From Ascarosepion bandense (lineage: Eukaryota; Mollusca; Cephalopoda; Sepiida; Sepiidae): a DNA stretch of 64,000 bases. The translations under genes were made by a program, and so were the position numbers. Under the pieces are notes generated by a model. It searched no databases, had not been told where the DNA came from, and saw only the letters and a program-made list of their open reading frames with translations. The stretch covers positions 1,373,001 to 1,437,000 of the forward strand of contig JBBBDQ010000310.1 of NCBI GenBank assembly GCA_037127315.1, read 5' to 3'. This document shows, piece after piece, positions 47,092-58,560 of the stretch (positions within the stretch are counted from its first letter, which is position 1; the number at the start of each line of letters is the position of its first letter).

Positions 47092-47825
47092 CTCCGAGCC
47101 TTAGCGCCAAAACAACTGTGATAATAGCATAGTCCTGGCTTGCTTGAATGGCGGCGGTGGTGTGGGGATGGCGAACGACTTTTATGTCGACGTCTAGGCG
47201 GTTGTGAATTAAGTACGGTTAATTTACTTACTTCATTGGTAAGCTGCACTAAAGCTTTGAGTATCGCCACTTGTGTGGCACCTTCGCTTGTGTTCCCAGC
47301 AGCAGAGAGGGTAGAGACTTCAGCCTTTGGCTGAGGAATGGACGCGGTAATAGGCCCCTGGGTGAATTCCATCACTTTATCTGCAGAGGACGCTATTACG
47401 TCTACAGAGCTTTTCTCTACCATGGGTGCCAGAATTGCCTTTACTTGAGGGGGCAATCGTGAGAAGAAAAGTTGCTTTATAATGGCACTATCAGCAGGGA
47501 CATCTTCTGCCAGCTCTCTCATTCTGCGGAGCAATTCGCTTGGCATGCGGTCTCCCAACAGCTCGTCATTGACTAAAGTTTGGAACCGCTTTTCCGCTGA
47601 TAGCGACGTCCGGAGCAGAACTTCCCGCTTAATACTGTCATAAGTAGCATTAAGGGGGGTGTCAGTTATCAAATCTTTGACAACTGGTGTCAATGACGCG
47701 GGAAATGCATTAAATAAAATAGGCAATTGCCGCTGCTCCACGACGTTGTTCGCTATAAAATATGACTCGAGTTGGGCAAACCAAACTCGAACGTCGCCAG
47801 CGAAAGCAGGTAAAGTAGTCGCCAT
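47037..47825 (-). CDS. Element C: gag (capsid and zinc knuckle)
   Basis: The open frame extends upstream to 47891, but the ATG at 47825 ([16 protein letters not shown]) is the better start because the 22 codons before it are poly-A derived. Capsid text includes [39 protein letters not shown] and [16 protein letters not shown]. An arginine/serine-rich linker ([17 protein letters not shown]) follows. Then comes a zinc knuckle [18 protein letters not shown] with spacing C-x2-H-x9-C-x3-C. The frame ends 25 bases or so after the knuckle, where pol takes over in another frame. The shift may be a mutation rather than a programmed site. Confidence 0.85.
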   Translation of the reverse strand: MATTLPAFAGDVRVWFAQLESYFIANNVVEQRQLPILFNAFPASLTPVVKDLITDTPLNATYDSIKREVLLRTSLSAEKRFQTLVNDELLGDRMPSELLRRMRELAEDVPADSAIIKQLFFSRLPPQVKAILAPMVEKSSVDVIASSADKVMEFTQGPITASIPQPKAEVSTLSAAGNTSEGATQVAILKALVQLTNEVSKLTVLNSQPPRRRHKSRSPSPHHRRHSSKPGLCYYHSCFGAKARRCKMPCSFSNQGNLNLES

Positions 47826-48520
47826 TTTCTTTTTAATATATGGCGTGACAACAGACCACCAAAAAAAAAATATCAAAGAAACACGTCTCAATGAGAAAGA
47901 AACGAGAGGGAAAACATTTCAAAAGACACAAGAAAATAGTGATATTCGTGTTAAACGAGAGAAAGGTGCTGCTTTAAGGTTCCTTAGTAAGGCCTGTCTA
48001 AAAACACAAGTTGGAATTAAAGATGGCGTCGCCCAATCACCATTTAGGTGGGAAAGTTAAATGTTAAGGAAGGAGGCGCTCTATTAGCTTTAACTTTCGA
48101 AAAAATAAAATGTAAAAGTGTATTACTCACTTGTATTTTTTTTTTTTGTTATTGCAATAAAATTTTTTTTTTTTGTGTACCACGTGGTCAGTTGAAAAGA
48201 GCAGAGTAGTAAGTTTCTTTTTTTTTTTTTTTTTTTAAACTTTCTTTGAACAAAATGTAATGTTCGTTATGCCTGCTTGAGTTGGTGTTTTTCTTGTGTA
48301 CGGGCTGAAAAGAAGATACTTCCTCGTCGGAAAGTTTTGGGGTTTTTTTTTTGTGTGAAGGCACGTGTTCAAAAAAATGTTATTTGAGTAAAGGGAGCTT
48401 TTTCTCTCTCTCCTTTTAACTTTGCTTGTACTGTTGTCCGCAAGTGGAGGCCGAGTTTCGTGTTGTTATTTTTTTTAAAATTTGTTTCGCAATCCTAAGG
48501 TGCCATTCGGGGTATTATAT
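47826..48520 (-). other. Element C leader
   Basis: Sequence between the 5' LTR and the gag start. On the minus strand TGGCACCTTAGG begins about 16 bases from the LTR end and may be the primer-binding site. The remainder holds long A runs (T runs on plus near 48140, 48165, 48218, 48345). Confidence 0.6.
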
Positions 48521-48990
48521 TATAGGGGTTATGGGAAAAGCTTAATTTCCCCAACACTATATTTTTTAGGCACACAAATGAATGACTAAACTTGCTTTTA
48601 GAATAACAACAAAGAATGGTTTATTACATAGTAAACGTACAAGATTGGTAGTATGTAAGTGTCCATGGTGAAGCTAGCAGCAGATAGTATGTAAGTGTCC
48701 ATGGTGAAGCTAGCAGCAGATAGTATGTAAGTGTCCATGGCGAAGCTAGCAGCAGCGTCTTCCACGAAAGCATTCCATGGGGAATTCCATCGTGGCAGCG
48801 ATGTGAAAGAGACGTCCGTTACTGCCGCGGGCTCATGGCTCTCTGGCTTTCCTCAGTTCTACAAACAGGACTAGGAAAAATAGTTCTCGAGAGGAATCAA
48901 TGCGCTCCGCCCGTTGATTGGTCAGTGAGTGACCGAATCTCCAGTCGGGGGCATTGATTCGCTAAAGGAAATAGATCTGTGGCTGCTACA
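48521..48990 (-). mobile_element. Element C 5' LTR (470 bp)
   Basis: Partner of 43400-43833. It has three 36-bp units against two, which accounts for the whole length difference. Other differences are a handful of substitutions (for example GGGAAAAGC against GGGAAATGC, TTCTCGAG against TTCTAGAG). Flank ACAC at 48991 completes the target duplication. Confidence 0.95.
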
Positions 48991-49142
48991 ACACCATGTG
49001 CTTGTAAGCTGTTGGAAGAGGCAGATTTAGCTTCAGCCTGGGCCAGAGGGCCCAGGAAGAAAGAAAACAACCTATTCATTTGGTTGCTGTCCACAAACTA
49101 GCCCTTTCTAGCGCTTGGGTCACTCTATGGAATGACACGAAG

Positions 49143-49275
49143 TAGTGGGGCAGATTAGTGAAAAACTCTTTCAGTTAATGATACAAGCATGAAACTTGCC
49201 ATATATACTCTTTAGACAAGTATGTTACTCAAAAAGAACATTAGCCACCAGAAATTTAAAACTGGCGGCCATTTT
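49143..49275. repeat. Left terminal inverted repeat
   Basis: TAGTGGGGCAGATTAGTG, then CTTTCAGTTAATGATACAAG, CATGAAACTTGC, then ACATTAGCCACCAG. Each block has an inverted match in 54960-55092. Confidence 0.75.
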
Positions 49276-49567
49276 TTCAAGATGATTTTCCGAAAAGATC
49301 AACTACACATTTCTAACAAAGAAACGATGATAACAGAGATTTTGCGGCTTACAATGGATTTTTAAAGCATGTCTATTAAATTCATTGATACAAATACTAA
49401 AAAAGACCCTATTTAGATAAATTTAGATTTCCTTAGGCAACATATTCACAAATAAAAAGAGGAAAAGCAACACAAAAAGCTGTTTTTTATTTTTTTATAT
49501 AAAACTATGTATTATGCAAATACTACTGCCTGTAACTTTCACTGGTGCAGTTTTATAAAGCCTTTCT

Positions 49568-52500
49568 TATTGTTCACAATTACAGTTACATAATGCTGTG
49601 CAAGGCAGGCTTAACTTGAAACATTTGCACCGACCACAGCACTCCGTTTAACAACCACACTTGGTGAGTTGTTGACCACAATTGGTACTAGCCTAGTCCA
49701 TACAATTTTCTAACAATCTGCCTCCTTAGACCATCCCCAATCGCCAGAACACATTGCTAAGGTTTGGCCCCAGATGCAGCCTGCTTGGTAGGTAGCTCAC
49801 TTAGTATGTTCGACTAGAGCTCCACGTGTTGGAATGATTGAATCGTAAGACATTTGCTTTCTAGCGAACAAATCGAGTCTTGCACCGTTGATGTCTGAAG
49901 TGGGATTTATCCTTACTTATTTCAGAGGGGTATGTGCTGGGTTTAGCAAAAACCGTCGTCAAATTGGAACGCACGTTCCAGGTTTGCCATGCAGTTTTTT
50001 GTTTTTACCCCTGAAAGCTGATACAACATCACACCCGGTGAATGCATGGAAAATGGCAATCCTACAAACTTATCATCTCCAATGTAGGCATTAATGTCGT
50101 GAACAGGAATCCATCTTTGATTTTTGGCTTGGCCAAAATCAAGCCACAATGTTTCTAAACCAAACTATCGAAGGGAAGGAAATGCACTGACACTAATTAC
50201 AAGAACCTCCGTGTCATTTGAAGGATTTAAAACCCTCCACAATAGTATGCTTAACATAAACAAAGATCCTGGTGTCCGCTTCTTCATGGTTGTACGGGAT
50301 GTCCTTCTGTGTTGATTGGTTTGTTGTGCACAACAGTGTCTACCTTTGAGACTACGACAATGCCGGTACTAACATGATCAATGATCTTGTCTGCTAGAAA
50401 GCTAAAGGGCTCAGTTTTGTTCGTATTGTCTCTAAGGAAGTTATGCCAGTTTTGCGGGATCTTTCCTTTATCTGTTAACCTTGTCCTTGAACTATATCCT
50501 CTCCGTGATCTTGTTTCTACTTTTAATCTATCTGCTCTGCATACGTCGAACACGATATCCGTCCTTTGATACTTTGATCCAAAAGTCTCGACCCTCGGTA
50601 TTATTTCCAATGTTGCATATTCTTTAAAAGTTTTCGACAGTCATGGTTCAACGAAATTAAAAAAAAGCAGACCCATCGACTACGAGAACATCAGCATTTG
50701 GAGCACTGTCTGGCAGCAATACCTTATCTTCTAGAACCGATGCCAGTTGAGACTTTTGACAGGAATATAAGTTGCCACCAACACTGAAAACATTCTTGCA
50801 AGTCACATTCCCTGGACTGACATGAGATGAATAGTTTTTTGTATCTAGTGCTACAAGTGCTACTATCATCCAAAAACGGATTACCCACTTCTGACATTGT
50901 TTCATGCAAGCATGTTAACCTTCTCCATAAAAAATTCTGGAACTGCCTGGTCTGTTAATGGTGCTTCGTTGGTTCATTTTCATCTTTGACTTTAGACAAT
51001 ACTTCGTACTGGGCATTCAAATGGCTTACTTCTGGACCTGCCACCATCCATCTTCTGAGTGCAGATGGGACTTCTGTTATACCAATGGTACCGCCGTCGC
51101 CTTTAATGATGGCATTAGCTTGTTCGTAGGCATGGTCAATGGCCATAGCAGAAAACTCCCGGGCTGATTTGTGAATGACAAATTTTCCATTGTCAAATTC
51201 AGCTGCAATTGCAGGCAGTTTTTCCCGAAGAGATAGTATGTCTTTGAGGTGAGTAGGCAGCCATCTTGCGTAGTTCACATTGTTGTTTGCAAAGTAATTA
51301 GGTATTAGTCCATGAAGAGCTTGACAGTACAAATCAAAGCTTCCTCCTCGAAATGAACATATGAGTAAAAATATTGTGAGTTCCATGCGCAAGATAAAGT
51401 TCCATTTAATTGTGGACTGTCCTCTTTCCGTAGCTTTGACCACTCTTCAAATGTTAGGTTAGGTTGTCCACTATCCTTTGTCATATATTCAAAAGCTTCA
51501 CGTTGGCGCTTGTACAGAATATAAGCTGTAACCTGATGGATTTGGCGGGTTCTTGTCACACTTGAAGCTAACAGAAATGATTGTGCAGTACCAGATGAAA
51601 CTCTTCCAGACTCTACTAAAGCACCAGTCCAACCACTATTATCCTATGCAGGAGACTCCCATTTCTTTATGCAATCTACCAAACATGATTACAAACTTAT
51701 CTTCACCATATCGATCTGGTCAGTGCCATTGAATTTGCTTTGCTAAGGCATAGAGTGGTTGATCAACAGCTATAACTGGCACCTGTACAAGATTTAAATG
51801 AACAACTATTTTCATTATTCTGTCCATAACATGACGGATGGTAGCGACATAATGAGCTTGGTCCTGAAACAATAGTAGAAGAGAGGAAGTCCGTTCTTCT
51901 TTTCGTGGAAGCCTGGTAAGACGACCAGGAGACATTGAAATCTTCCTCCGCAACAGATTTTATTGTTCTCACTTTTTGTAACCAGCAAAATTCAGGATCA
52001 AAATCTAGCACAGGAAGTACAAGTGGAGTCTGAATGGTGGTAGGATGTGGCTGCTTCTGGGTAAAGAAAGCAGGATGTATATTTGTGTAAGTGTCTGGTA
52101 GTTCTGACACTTTCTTTACTGAGTTATCGATTATATTCCTTCTTCGTGTCTAACCTTGATTATCTGATGTCGGATGTTGAAATACAGAAATGCTGATACC
52201 ATAGAACGAAGAGGTTGCAGAAGTAACTGTTGGATTGTTGTCAATGTTGTCCATGGCAGCAGTGGTAAAAAGATCCCTCTGTAGGTCAAACGGACAATAA
52301 ACTCCCTCGTCTATGTATCGTTGTACAGCTGCATCTCCTAAGAAATACTTAGTCTTTTCCTTGTTTTGGCATACCATAAAAAACTGGAAAAGGTCTTTCC
52401 CGATCTTTAGAATGCCTAAATGTTTTAGCACCTTCCTTATATTTTCTATAGCAATTATACTAGAGCAACTGTGCCATGGTAAGATCAATTTTTGAGGCAC

Positions 52501-54378
52501 CAAACCGTTATTGGGATTTGATGTTAGCTCTGTGGTCAATTATACACACGAACTGAAGAAGAATAGATGGTACTGCATCTTCTATGCATTTGTCGCTGAA
52601 CGTTCCATCAAATGCATATTTTTGCTCTATCATATGTCTGCGTAAGATTGCTGCTGCTTTTATTACCATGAAAGCATCTGAATAATCCATTGCTTGTGAC
52701 AGGGCTTCACCGACATCTTGCTTGAACGCCAACATAATGTCTCTTCCTCTTTTATGGGCCTCCAGTTCAGAATTTCAGCAAGTAACTTGTCTTTCAGTCG
52801 AGTCGAATTCACGCACTGTGTTTCTGCTCCTAATTGTTCGAGTGGCTGGTTGTACAGACTTACAAGATCTGCAAGTCGGAACACTACATGTCCATCAGAG
52901 CTAGATTTGGTCTTGACAACATAAATGAGAATTTCAGAAAACTTTTTTGTCCAAATGTGCCCTTTTCCTATTGTAAAGGGCCCTTTAAGCACTTGCAATG
53001 GTACTTCAGCTCTTGGGCAACAATAGCACTTCTGCTAAGTATGGCTAAAAGTTTACCATCCTCTAGATTTCTTGCACATTCATTTAACCTTTTATCAAGA
53101 TCCATCGTCATGGCACGTCTGATGTCAGATTTTGGTTCGTCTTTTTCGTAAAGAAAACAAACACTATTTTCTAGGATCATTCTTTTACCTTTAGCTGGTA
53201 CTCGACACTCACTTCAGTCCGCTAAATTAGCTGATCTTTTCTTTGCTCTTTCGAGTTTACTGTTGCTAAATAAAAGCGTGCAACTTTGGTGATATTATAG
53301 GGGGGTATTTTATCTTATTTATTCTTTTCTAGTAGTAGTAGGATTCCGTTCTAACGAAGGGTAGTAGTATACCGTAGCAGGTTAACGGAATTTGACCTTG
53401 TGGGAAGATAGCCCACTATAATTCATAAAATGATTATAAAATCAAGAAAGGCAATTTGAGTATAAAATAACATTTATATATACACATTTCAATTAATGTT
53501 TTACAATTAAAATAATACTTGAATACAAGTCCAACGGAGGTAAAAGAGTTCATGGAAAATAATGATGAGCTGAAAGAGATAAAGGCTTAGGAATGTGGAA
53601 GCGTCTTGTAGTTAAAGAATGTTCATTTAGGAGTTGCCGCTTCTAAGGTCAGTAGGTCAGCAAGTTGGTTTGTGTGGAATGTCTTTGAAAAGGTCAGTTA
53701 GTGCTTTTGAGGAATGTCTTTGAAAAGGTCATTAAGTACTTATGAGACAGGGAGGAGGAAAGAGGTCAATATAGTAGCCGCTCGACTTAAGTTAAGGGGA
53801 TATCAATTACATTCTTTTCCTCAAGTCCTGACTGTCTAAGAATGCTTTTTGTCTCCGCTTTTTATATCCGCTTTTTGGATCAGAAGCAGCGCGTTTCGAA
53901 TTTCATCCTTATATTCGGTTCCGGGCTTCCCATTGGCTGGTAAATAAAATTCGCGAAATCGTAATTTGGTATTTGATTAATTTTTATTTTTCAACCGGAA
54001 CATCTGCACAAACCCGGATGCGCAAGACGAGTTTTATTCATTTGCCTTTTTGTTGTGAGAGAGCCAAAATCGGTTTCTCGCTTTTGTTCGGTCGGTATCA
54101 CCACAATAACTAGCTTCATTTTGCCTGAGTGTTTCCTCTATTCCTTCCCCATTGTCCAATTTAGCTTGGTCCATGATCATTGGCATTTGGTTAATGTTTT
54201 TAAAGAGAGGAACATTGTGAGCTATCATAGCATAGCAATCACGTTCCTTACTACTGTTATGACGTGTTGGTAGAAATTTTAACTCTTCATTTTTCTCTGT
54301 TTGACAGTGACAACATTTATCCCAGTCAATCTCTAAAGGAGACTTTAATGCTGTCGCATTTGACGTTGACGCACTCAT
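49568..54378 (-). pseudogene. Transposase-like protein: zinc finger, XPG-like nuclease, Cys-rich tail
   Basis: One gene read through many shifted frames, from MSASTSNATALKS (54378) to a TAA at 49568. N-terminus: a finger built from CCHCQ (near 54310) and, after the solo LTR, HQSC (near 53285), then SNSKLERAKKRS. Middle: IGKGHIWTKKFSEI, DVGEALSQAMDYSDAFMVIK, VLKHLGILKIGKDLFQ. About 51.4-50.95 kb: NNVNYARWLPTHLKDILSL, HKSAREFSAMAIDHAYEQAN, GDGGTIGITEVPSALRRWM. Nuclease-like part: ADVLVVDGSAFF (50.66 kb), TDIVFDVCRADRLKVE, IPQNWHNFLRDNTNKTE, then WLDFGQAKNQRWIPVHDINA (50.1 kb). C-terminus: TECCGRCKCFKLSLPC, TALCNCNC (49.6 kb). Multiple stops make it inactive. Similar large multi-copy proteins are known to me from invertebrate genomes as uncharacterised. 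Confidence 0.75.
53296..54105. mobile_element. Solo LTR inserted in the transposase gene
   Basis: Same family as 6470-7255: TATAG...GGG start, AGTAGTAGTAGGATTCCGTT, GATAGCCCACTATAATTCAT, CCGGGCTTCCCATTGGCTGG, and GGTCGGTATCACCACA end. It interrupts the host gene between codons for NEASY and HQSC. Joining the flanks restores the reading, so host sequence is intact on both sides apart from a 3-4 bp duplication (ATA-type). No internal element sequence is present. Confidence 0.85.
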
Positions 54379-54959
54379 CCTTCTAGCCCGAAAATGAAAA
54401 CAGAAAATATTTAAGGCCGAGGGTTTATCCTTTTACCACCTTAAATTGTCGAAAAGCACTTTGTCGTATGGGATACAACTAGGTTCGAATTGAAAAATCG
54501 TCCTACACCTAGCCCGATCTTTCATTCAGTAACAATTAAGTCCCGTGCGATCTGTACAACTTCCGGGTAACTTAAGCCCCTGTTAGAAATTCACTCTATT
54601 ATTTAAATAAAAAACAAGTTCTGCATTAGCAACAAAATAATTAAGATTGCCGAATGTGCCCGCTTTCCTTTTGTCAATTTATAATTATTATTTTGCCTTT
54701 GGCAGGATATGAATAGAAAGCTGATTTTTCAACAGTTTAAGGTTTTCGGCAAGAGGTAGGGGGTTTCATTTTGATATTTAGAATACAAAAATTGAAATAC
54801 TACATTAAAATGTTTGTTTTAAAGAAAATTTATATATATTTTTTGCATTTGATTAAAAAAATATGTGATAAACAACTGGGTATGTAAATTGTCCCATTAT
54901 AATGAACATACCGTACAAAATACAAAAAACAAAAAGTTTTAGTTTTGACTGGAAGTGGT

Positions 54960-55092
54960 GACAAAAATCGAAAATGACATGGCTAATGTGCTTTTTATAG
55001 CAAGTGATGCATATGGATCATTTCTGCAAAGTTTCATGCTTGTGTTATTAAGTGAAAGATTTTGAGATATTTTGCATTAATCTGCCCCACTA
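54960..55092. repeat. Right terminal inverted repeat
   Basis: The reverse complement begins TAGTGGGGCAGATTAATG and continues with CTTTCACTTAATAACACAAG, CATGAAACTTTGC and CACATTAGCCATG, matching the left end. Confidence 0.75.
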
Positions 55093-55095
55093 AAG

Positions 55096-56138
55096 CGACT
55101 GTCATGGAACTCACGTCACTTACCTCAACCATAGGGAGATGAGTGCCTTCTGTATCCCAACCAAAGGAATGTCGCTGATTGACTAAATACAAGAATGAAA
55201 ATGAGACACAGTTGTCTACAACTGTAGAGCAAAAAGTATTTACTGATTTTGTGTTTGCTTTGTATTCAATTAGTTGTTTTTTTCTTTATGATTTTAAGTT
55301 ATGAGGTTGTAACAGAATATACTTCAATTTTCATAAGGTCGTATTCACATAAAATACAAATTTTATTATATCGACTAATTATGTACAATGCTATCAATAT
55401 AGGTTAACAATTTAACTAGAAAAAGTGAAAATATTCAATGTTTCTAAATATAAATTAGAAACTTGTCATGATAGAACATTCCAACTTAAATAAATCAACA
55501 CTGTTTTGTAGCAATTTTTAACATCATCTTGAGATTTTTCTTGTTAAAAAGTTGAATAACACATTGTCAACATTATGGATAAAAATAGTGAATTTTATAG
55601 TGTCTTTTTTTTCAGGCTTAGTATGAGCAAAAGAAATTCACGGATTTGAACGAGATGAAATAAAGGCTCTATCAAAATACGCGAAAACTTTTGCATTCTT
55701 TAATAGTCAGTTGTACTTAGTTTAATTTGTAATCTGCATAAGAGTAGGTAGAAAAATAGTTTTGATAAGATAGCGAGAGTCACAAAACACTACCAGGGTA
55801 CCCCAATCAAGTTCCATCCACAGTCGAGAGATTCGGGGTATTACGCGCTGATTATTATAAATTTGAAATAAAGCTATAATTCCTTAAAATGTTGAATTAA
55901 AACTACTCAGGATATTTTATTATATTAGTTCAGGTCTTAATTTGTCTGCCTGAGTAGCAAATTATTACAAGAATGAAATCTACCGAGATATTCTGCCGAG
56001 ACATTGCTTGTGCGTTTGAAATAAAGTCACAAACTGGGTTATTTGGAGTCAGCTCGAACAATCCAAGTGCTGGTGTTGCCACTAACTCAAACATATGTGC
56101 ATGTATCGAATGACCGCTCTCTTAGATTTATTTAAATT
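55096..56138. other. No gene seen; AT-rich spacer (3' flank of membrane-protein gene)
   Basis: No convincing frames. As the region 3' of the stop codon at 56139-56141 (minus strand) it may contain the 3' untranslated region of that gene. TTTATT (AATAAA on minus) occurs at several places, for example near 56128. Confidence 0.4.
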
Positions 56139-56520
56139 CTACAAGAAAACGTTAAAGTGCTTGTTTGTTTGATTTCTGTGCATATTTATATACACCTCCT
56201 TTTCTTTTTCAACACAGGAAGGGGGAGGAATCATAGAATTCATGTAAATTTCATTCGTAGGTGACTGTTGCTCATAAATGCAATTGCCCATAGCATAAAT
56301 GTGTGGTTTGATTTTGGAATGGCTGTCGTCATCAGGGACGTAATCCTCATCATCGGTCCAAAAGCCGATACTATCGTATGTATCCCTTGTTGCTTCAGTT
56401 GGAACAAAGCCCTCTCGGAGTTGACAATTCGGCACTTCTACTTCGACCTCATTCACTTTATGAGAATTTTTTCTGGAGGAAGAATTTTTCCTGGGATTGT
56501 TGATGGTCACATTATTGCAC
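56139..56520 (-). CDS. Membrane protein, terminal exon: tyrosine-rich cytoplasmic tail
   Basis: After a splice acceptor (TTTGGTAG|G at 56521/56520) the exon reads CNNVTINNPRKNSSSRKN and runs to a stop at 56139. The tail of about 125 residues is polar and acidic (DDEDYVPDDDSHSK) and has seven tyrosines. Two sit in motifs known to bind SH2 domains when phosphorylated: IYMNSM (YxN) and VYINM (YxN and YxxM). YDSI could be an endocytic signal. It joins the transmembrane exon (58372-58456) with matching codon phase (CG|G). The protein is therefore a single-pass receptor or adhesion molecule; the family is unknown because the ectodomain is not seen. Part of this exon is duplicated at 58687-58891. 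Confidence 0.75.
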
Positions 56521-56533
56521 CTACCAAATAATA

Positions 56534-56537
56534 ATAA

Positions 56538-56571
<34 letters not shown>
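56534..56571. repeat. (TTA)n microsatellite
   Basis: About 11 TTA/ATT units directly upstream (minus-strand sense) of the tail-exon splice acceptor, replacing the usual pyrimidine tract. Confidence 0.9.
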
Positions 56572-56572
<1 letters not shown>

Positions 56573-56579
56573 CAAAAAG

Positions 56580-58371
56580 AAAGAAAAAATTGTCTTAAGA
56601 TGAAATTAAGCTACATTTCGGAAAGAATCTTGTTAATTCAAATACCAAACTGAGATGAAAGATGTGATTGAAAAAAAAAAAACAAACAAAAAAAAAAACA
56701 ATCATCTTACGTAATATAAAGAAAAAGTCACCATTTCAAAAAAGAAAAAAATGAAAATAAAAGAACGGAAAATTAAATTCGTTTATTAAATAATTCAGCG
56801 GGCGATAACAGAAACAAGAAGATAACTTAAAGGCAATCTTTTCCGAGGAATTATGAGAGTGGAATGGAAGTTGGCATAATAGATGACTAAAAGTAAACAG
56901 ACTTAATTAAAAAAAAGATATCAGACAGAAACACAGATAGCTATGTAAATCAATATAACGAAAGGATTTCATCAAATAGATTGACTTAAAATTGTGCAAC
57001 GTTACATCTTATTAATAGAAGGAATGAAATTGTTATAAGTATAATCAGGAACTCTAGAACAGAGTGAGGATCTCTCCTCACCTGTTGAGATATGTAATCC
57101 TCTCCTCGAAGAGAATTTATATTACCCTTCTTTTTTTTGGCCGAGAGAAAATTAAATGAAAAATTATCGATTTAATATGGGTGGAGTCGAAAAATAATAA
57201 TTTGAAGATTACATCCGGGAACGAACTGAGAGCCACGGCGTAGTTTGAACCAGTGGATAACTTGGTAAAACTTTCACAATTAATTAAATCCTCTGCTTCA
57301 TTCCTACTTTTGCCTAAGTAGGTTAACATGATGAATAAAACCTGGATAATTTTGACCCTTCAGTAGACCACTGTCATGTTTACTATTCACCTCCCCTCTA
57401 AATCCTTGATCCCTTTTGACCCCCAAACGGAACCAGGGAAATCTATGAGGAATTTTGTTTAATTCATTTGTTGGCATTAATAAACGTTTTTATCATTCTT
57501 CGTCAAGAAAATATTAACGAATCTTAAAGAAGACATAATTATTTTGCCCGTCTCTTCCGGATTCTACACAAAGCATAAATTCGTAGGATTACAAAAATAT
57601 TGACTGCTTTTAATTCTGTGAGATTTACTCTTTCACTCAACATACAGACTCGTATGTCGATACCGTAAATAAAACTATTGCAATTTAATGTTAAATACGG
57701 CAGTTTTATTATAATTTGGAAGGAGTCCTTCTGTGTGTGAAGGGAGTCGTTATTCGATCAGACTATCACGTGAGTATATATTTTGACTGCAGTCGAAAGA
57801 CTTCATTATTTAATAAATCATAAAATAATGTATGATGTATGCCGATGCAGATCCCTACTTTCGGCGACTCAGCTGAGCCAAACATCAAAATTACCGTCGT
57901 TGACCAGGACGGCTTAAAAGCCGGTGTTAGAAACACAACTTTGATCGCAAATGACCCTTATAAATTCTCATAAATAATGAAAATTGATTTTTATTGCTTC
58001 CAGATAATAAAGTTCAAAATACGTTGGCTGCTCAAATGGAGGAAATTGGTAACAGCAGATCAAACCACCAAGAATAGTAAATATTACTAAAATGTTAATA
58101 CACATTATTAAAAAAAATATTCACCAACAGACCCCCACATGTGCACAAAAGAACAAAAGATGATTATCGTGTGGGAAGAAAGTGGTATCTTCATCATAAT
58201 CAACAATAACTTATTGCACGTTACCGTTGCTCACCTCATTTTAAAACTCTGAAAAAGGGACAACTCTAAGTATGATACAAGACATTTTTCTAGAAAATTA
58301 CTATCAACGACTTTTAAAATCGATACTTTTTTCTATAAGTTTATTTTGTTATGAAAACATTTTACACTTAC
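56580..58371 (-). other. Intron between the transmembrane and tail exons
   Basis: No other exon or repeat was recognised. Short frames (for example 57117-57329) look random. Length is about 1.8 kb. Confidence 0.5.
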
Positions 58372-58456
58372 CGTCGGCAACAGCACCAAAGGATTGCAAT
58401 TGTGACAGCCAAAACAATCAATACTCCGCCAACAGTGGCTATTATAATTATTATTT
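58372..58456 (-). CDS. Membrane protein, transmembrane exon (85 bp)
   Basis: The minus strand shows a strong acceptor (T10CATTTACAG|AA) and donor (CGACG|GTAAGTG). Between them the frame gives IIIIIATVGGVLIVLAVTIA then ILWCCCRR: a 22-24 residue hydrophobic helix with GG, followed by a Cys/Arg stop-transfer signal. Exon length 85 leaves CG at its end, which completes a codon with the G of the next exon. This places the N-terminal side outside and the tail inside the cell. It is too short to appear in open-frame lists. Upstream exons should lie beyond 58.9 kb but none was recognised. Confidence 0.75.
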
Positions 58457-58560
58457 CTGTAAATGAAAAAAAAAACATATGTAATTTTAAATATGTTTTA
58501 TATATATATATAATATATATATAATGATGAATTAAAAGTACATTGCGACACGGAAATTTT

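Larger units (their letters stand above)
49143..55092 (-). mobile_element. 5.9-kb TIR DNA transposon, candidate Academ-like
   Basis: Both ends begin TAGTGGGGCAGATTA when read inward. Left end: 49143; right end, reverse complement: 55092. Similarity continues imperfectly for over 100 bases (ACAAGCATGAAACTT(T)GC, ACATTAGCCA). AAG precedes the left end (49140-49142) and follows the right end (55093-55095), a 3-bp target duplication. One large decayed minus-strand gene fills it, and a solo LTR (53296-54105) is inserted in that gene. An XPG-like nuclease and a 3-4 bp target duplication are features I associate with the Academ superfamily; that name is inference. Confidence 0.75.
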
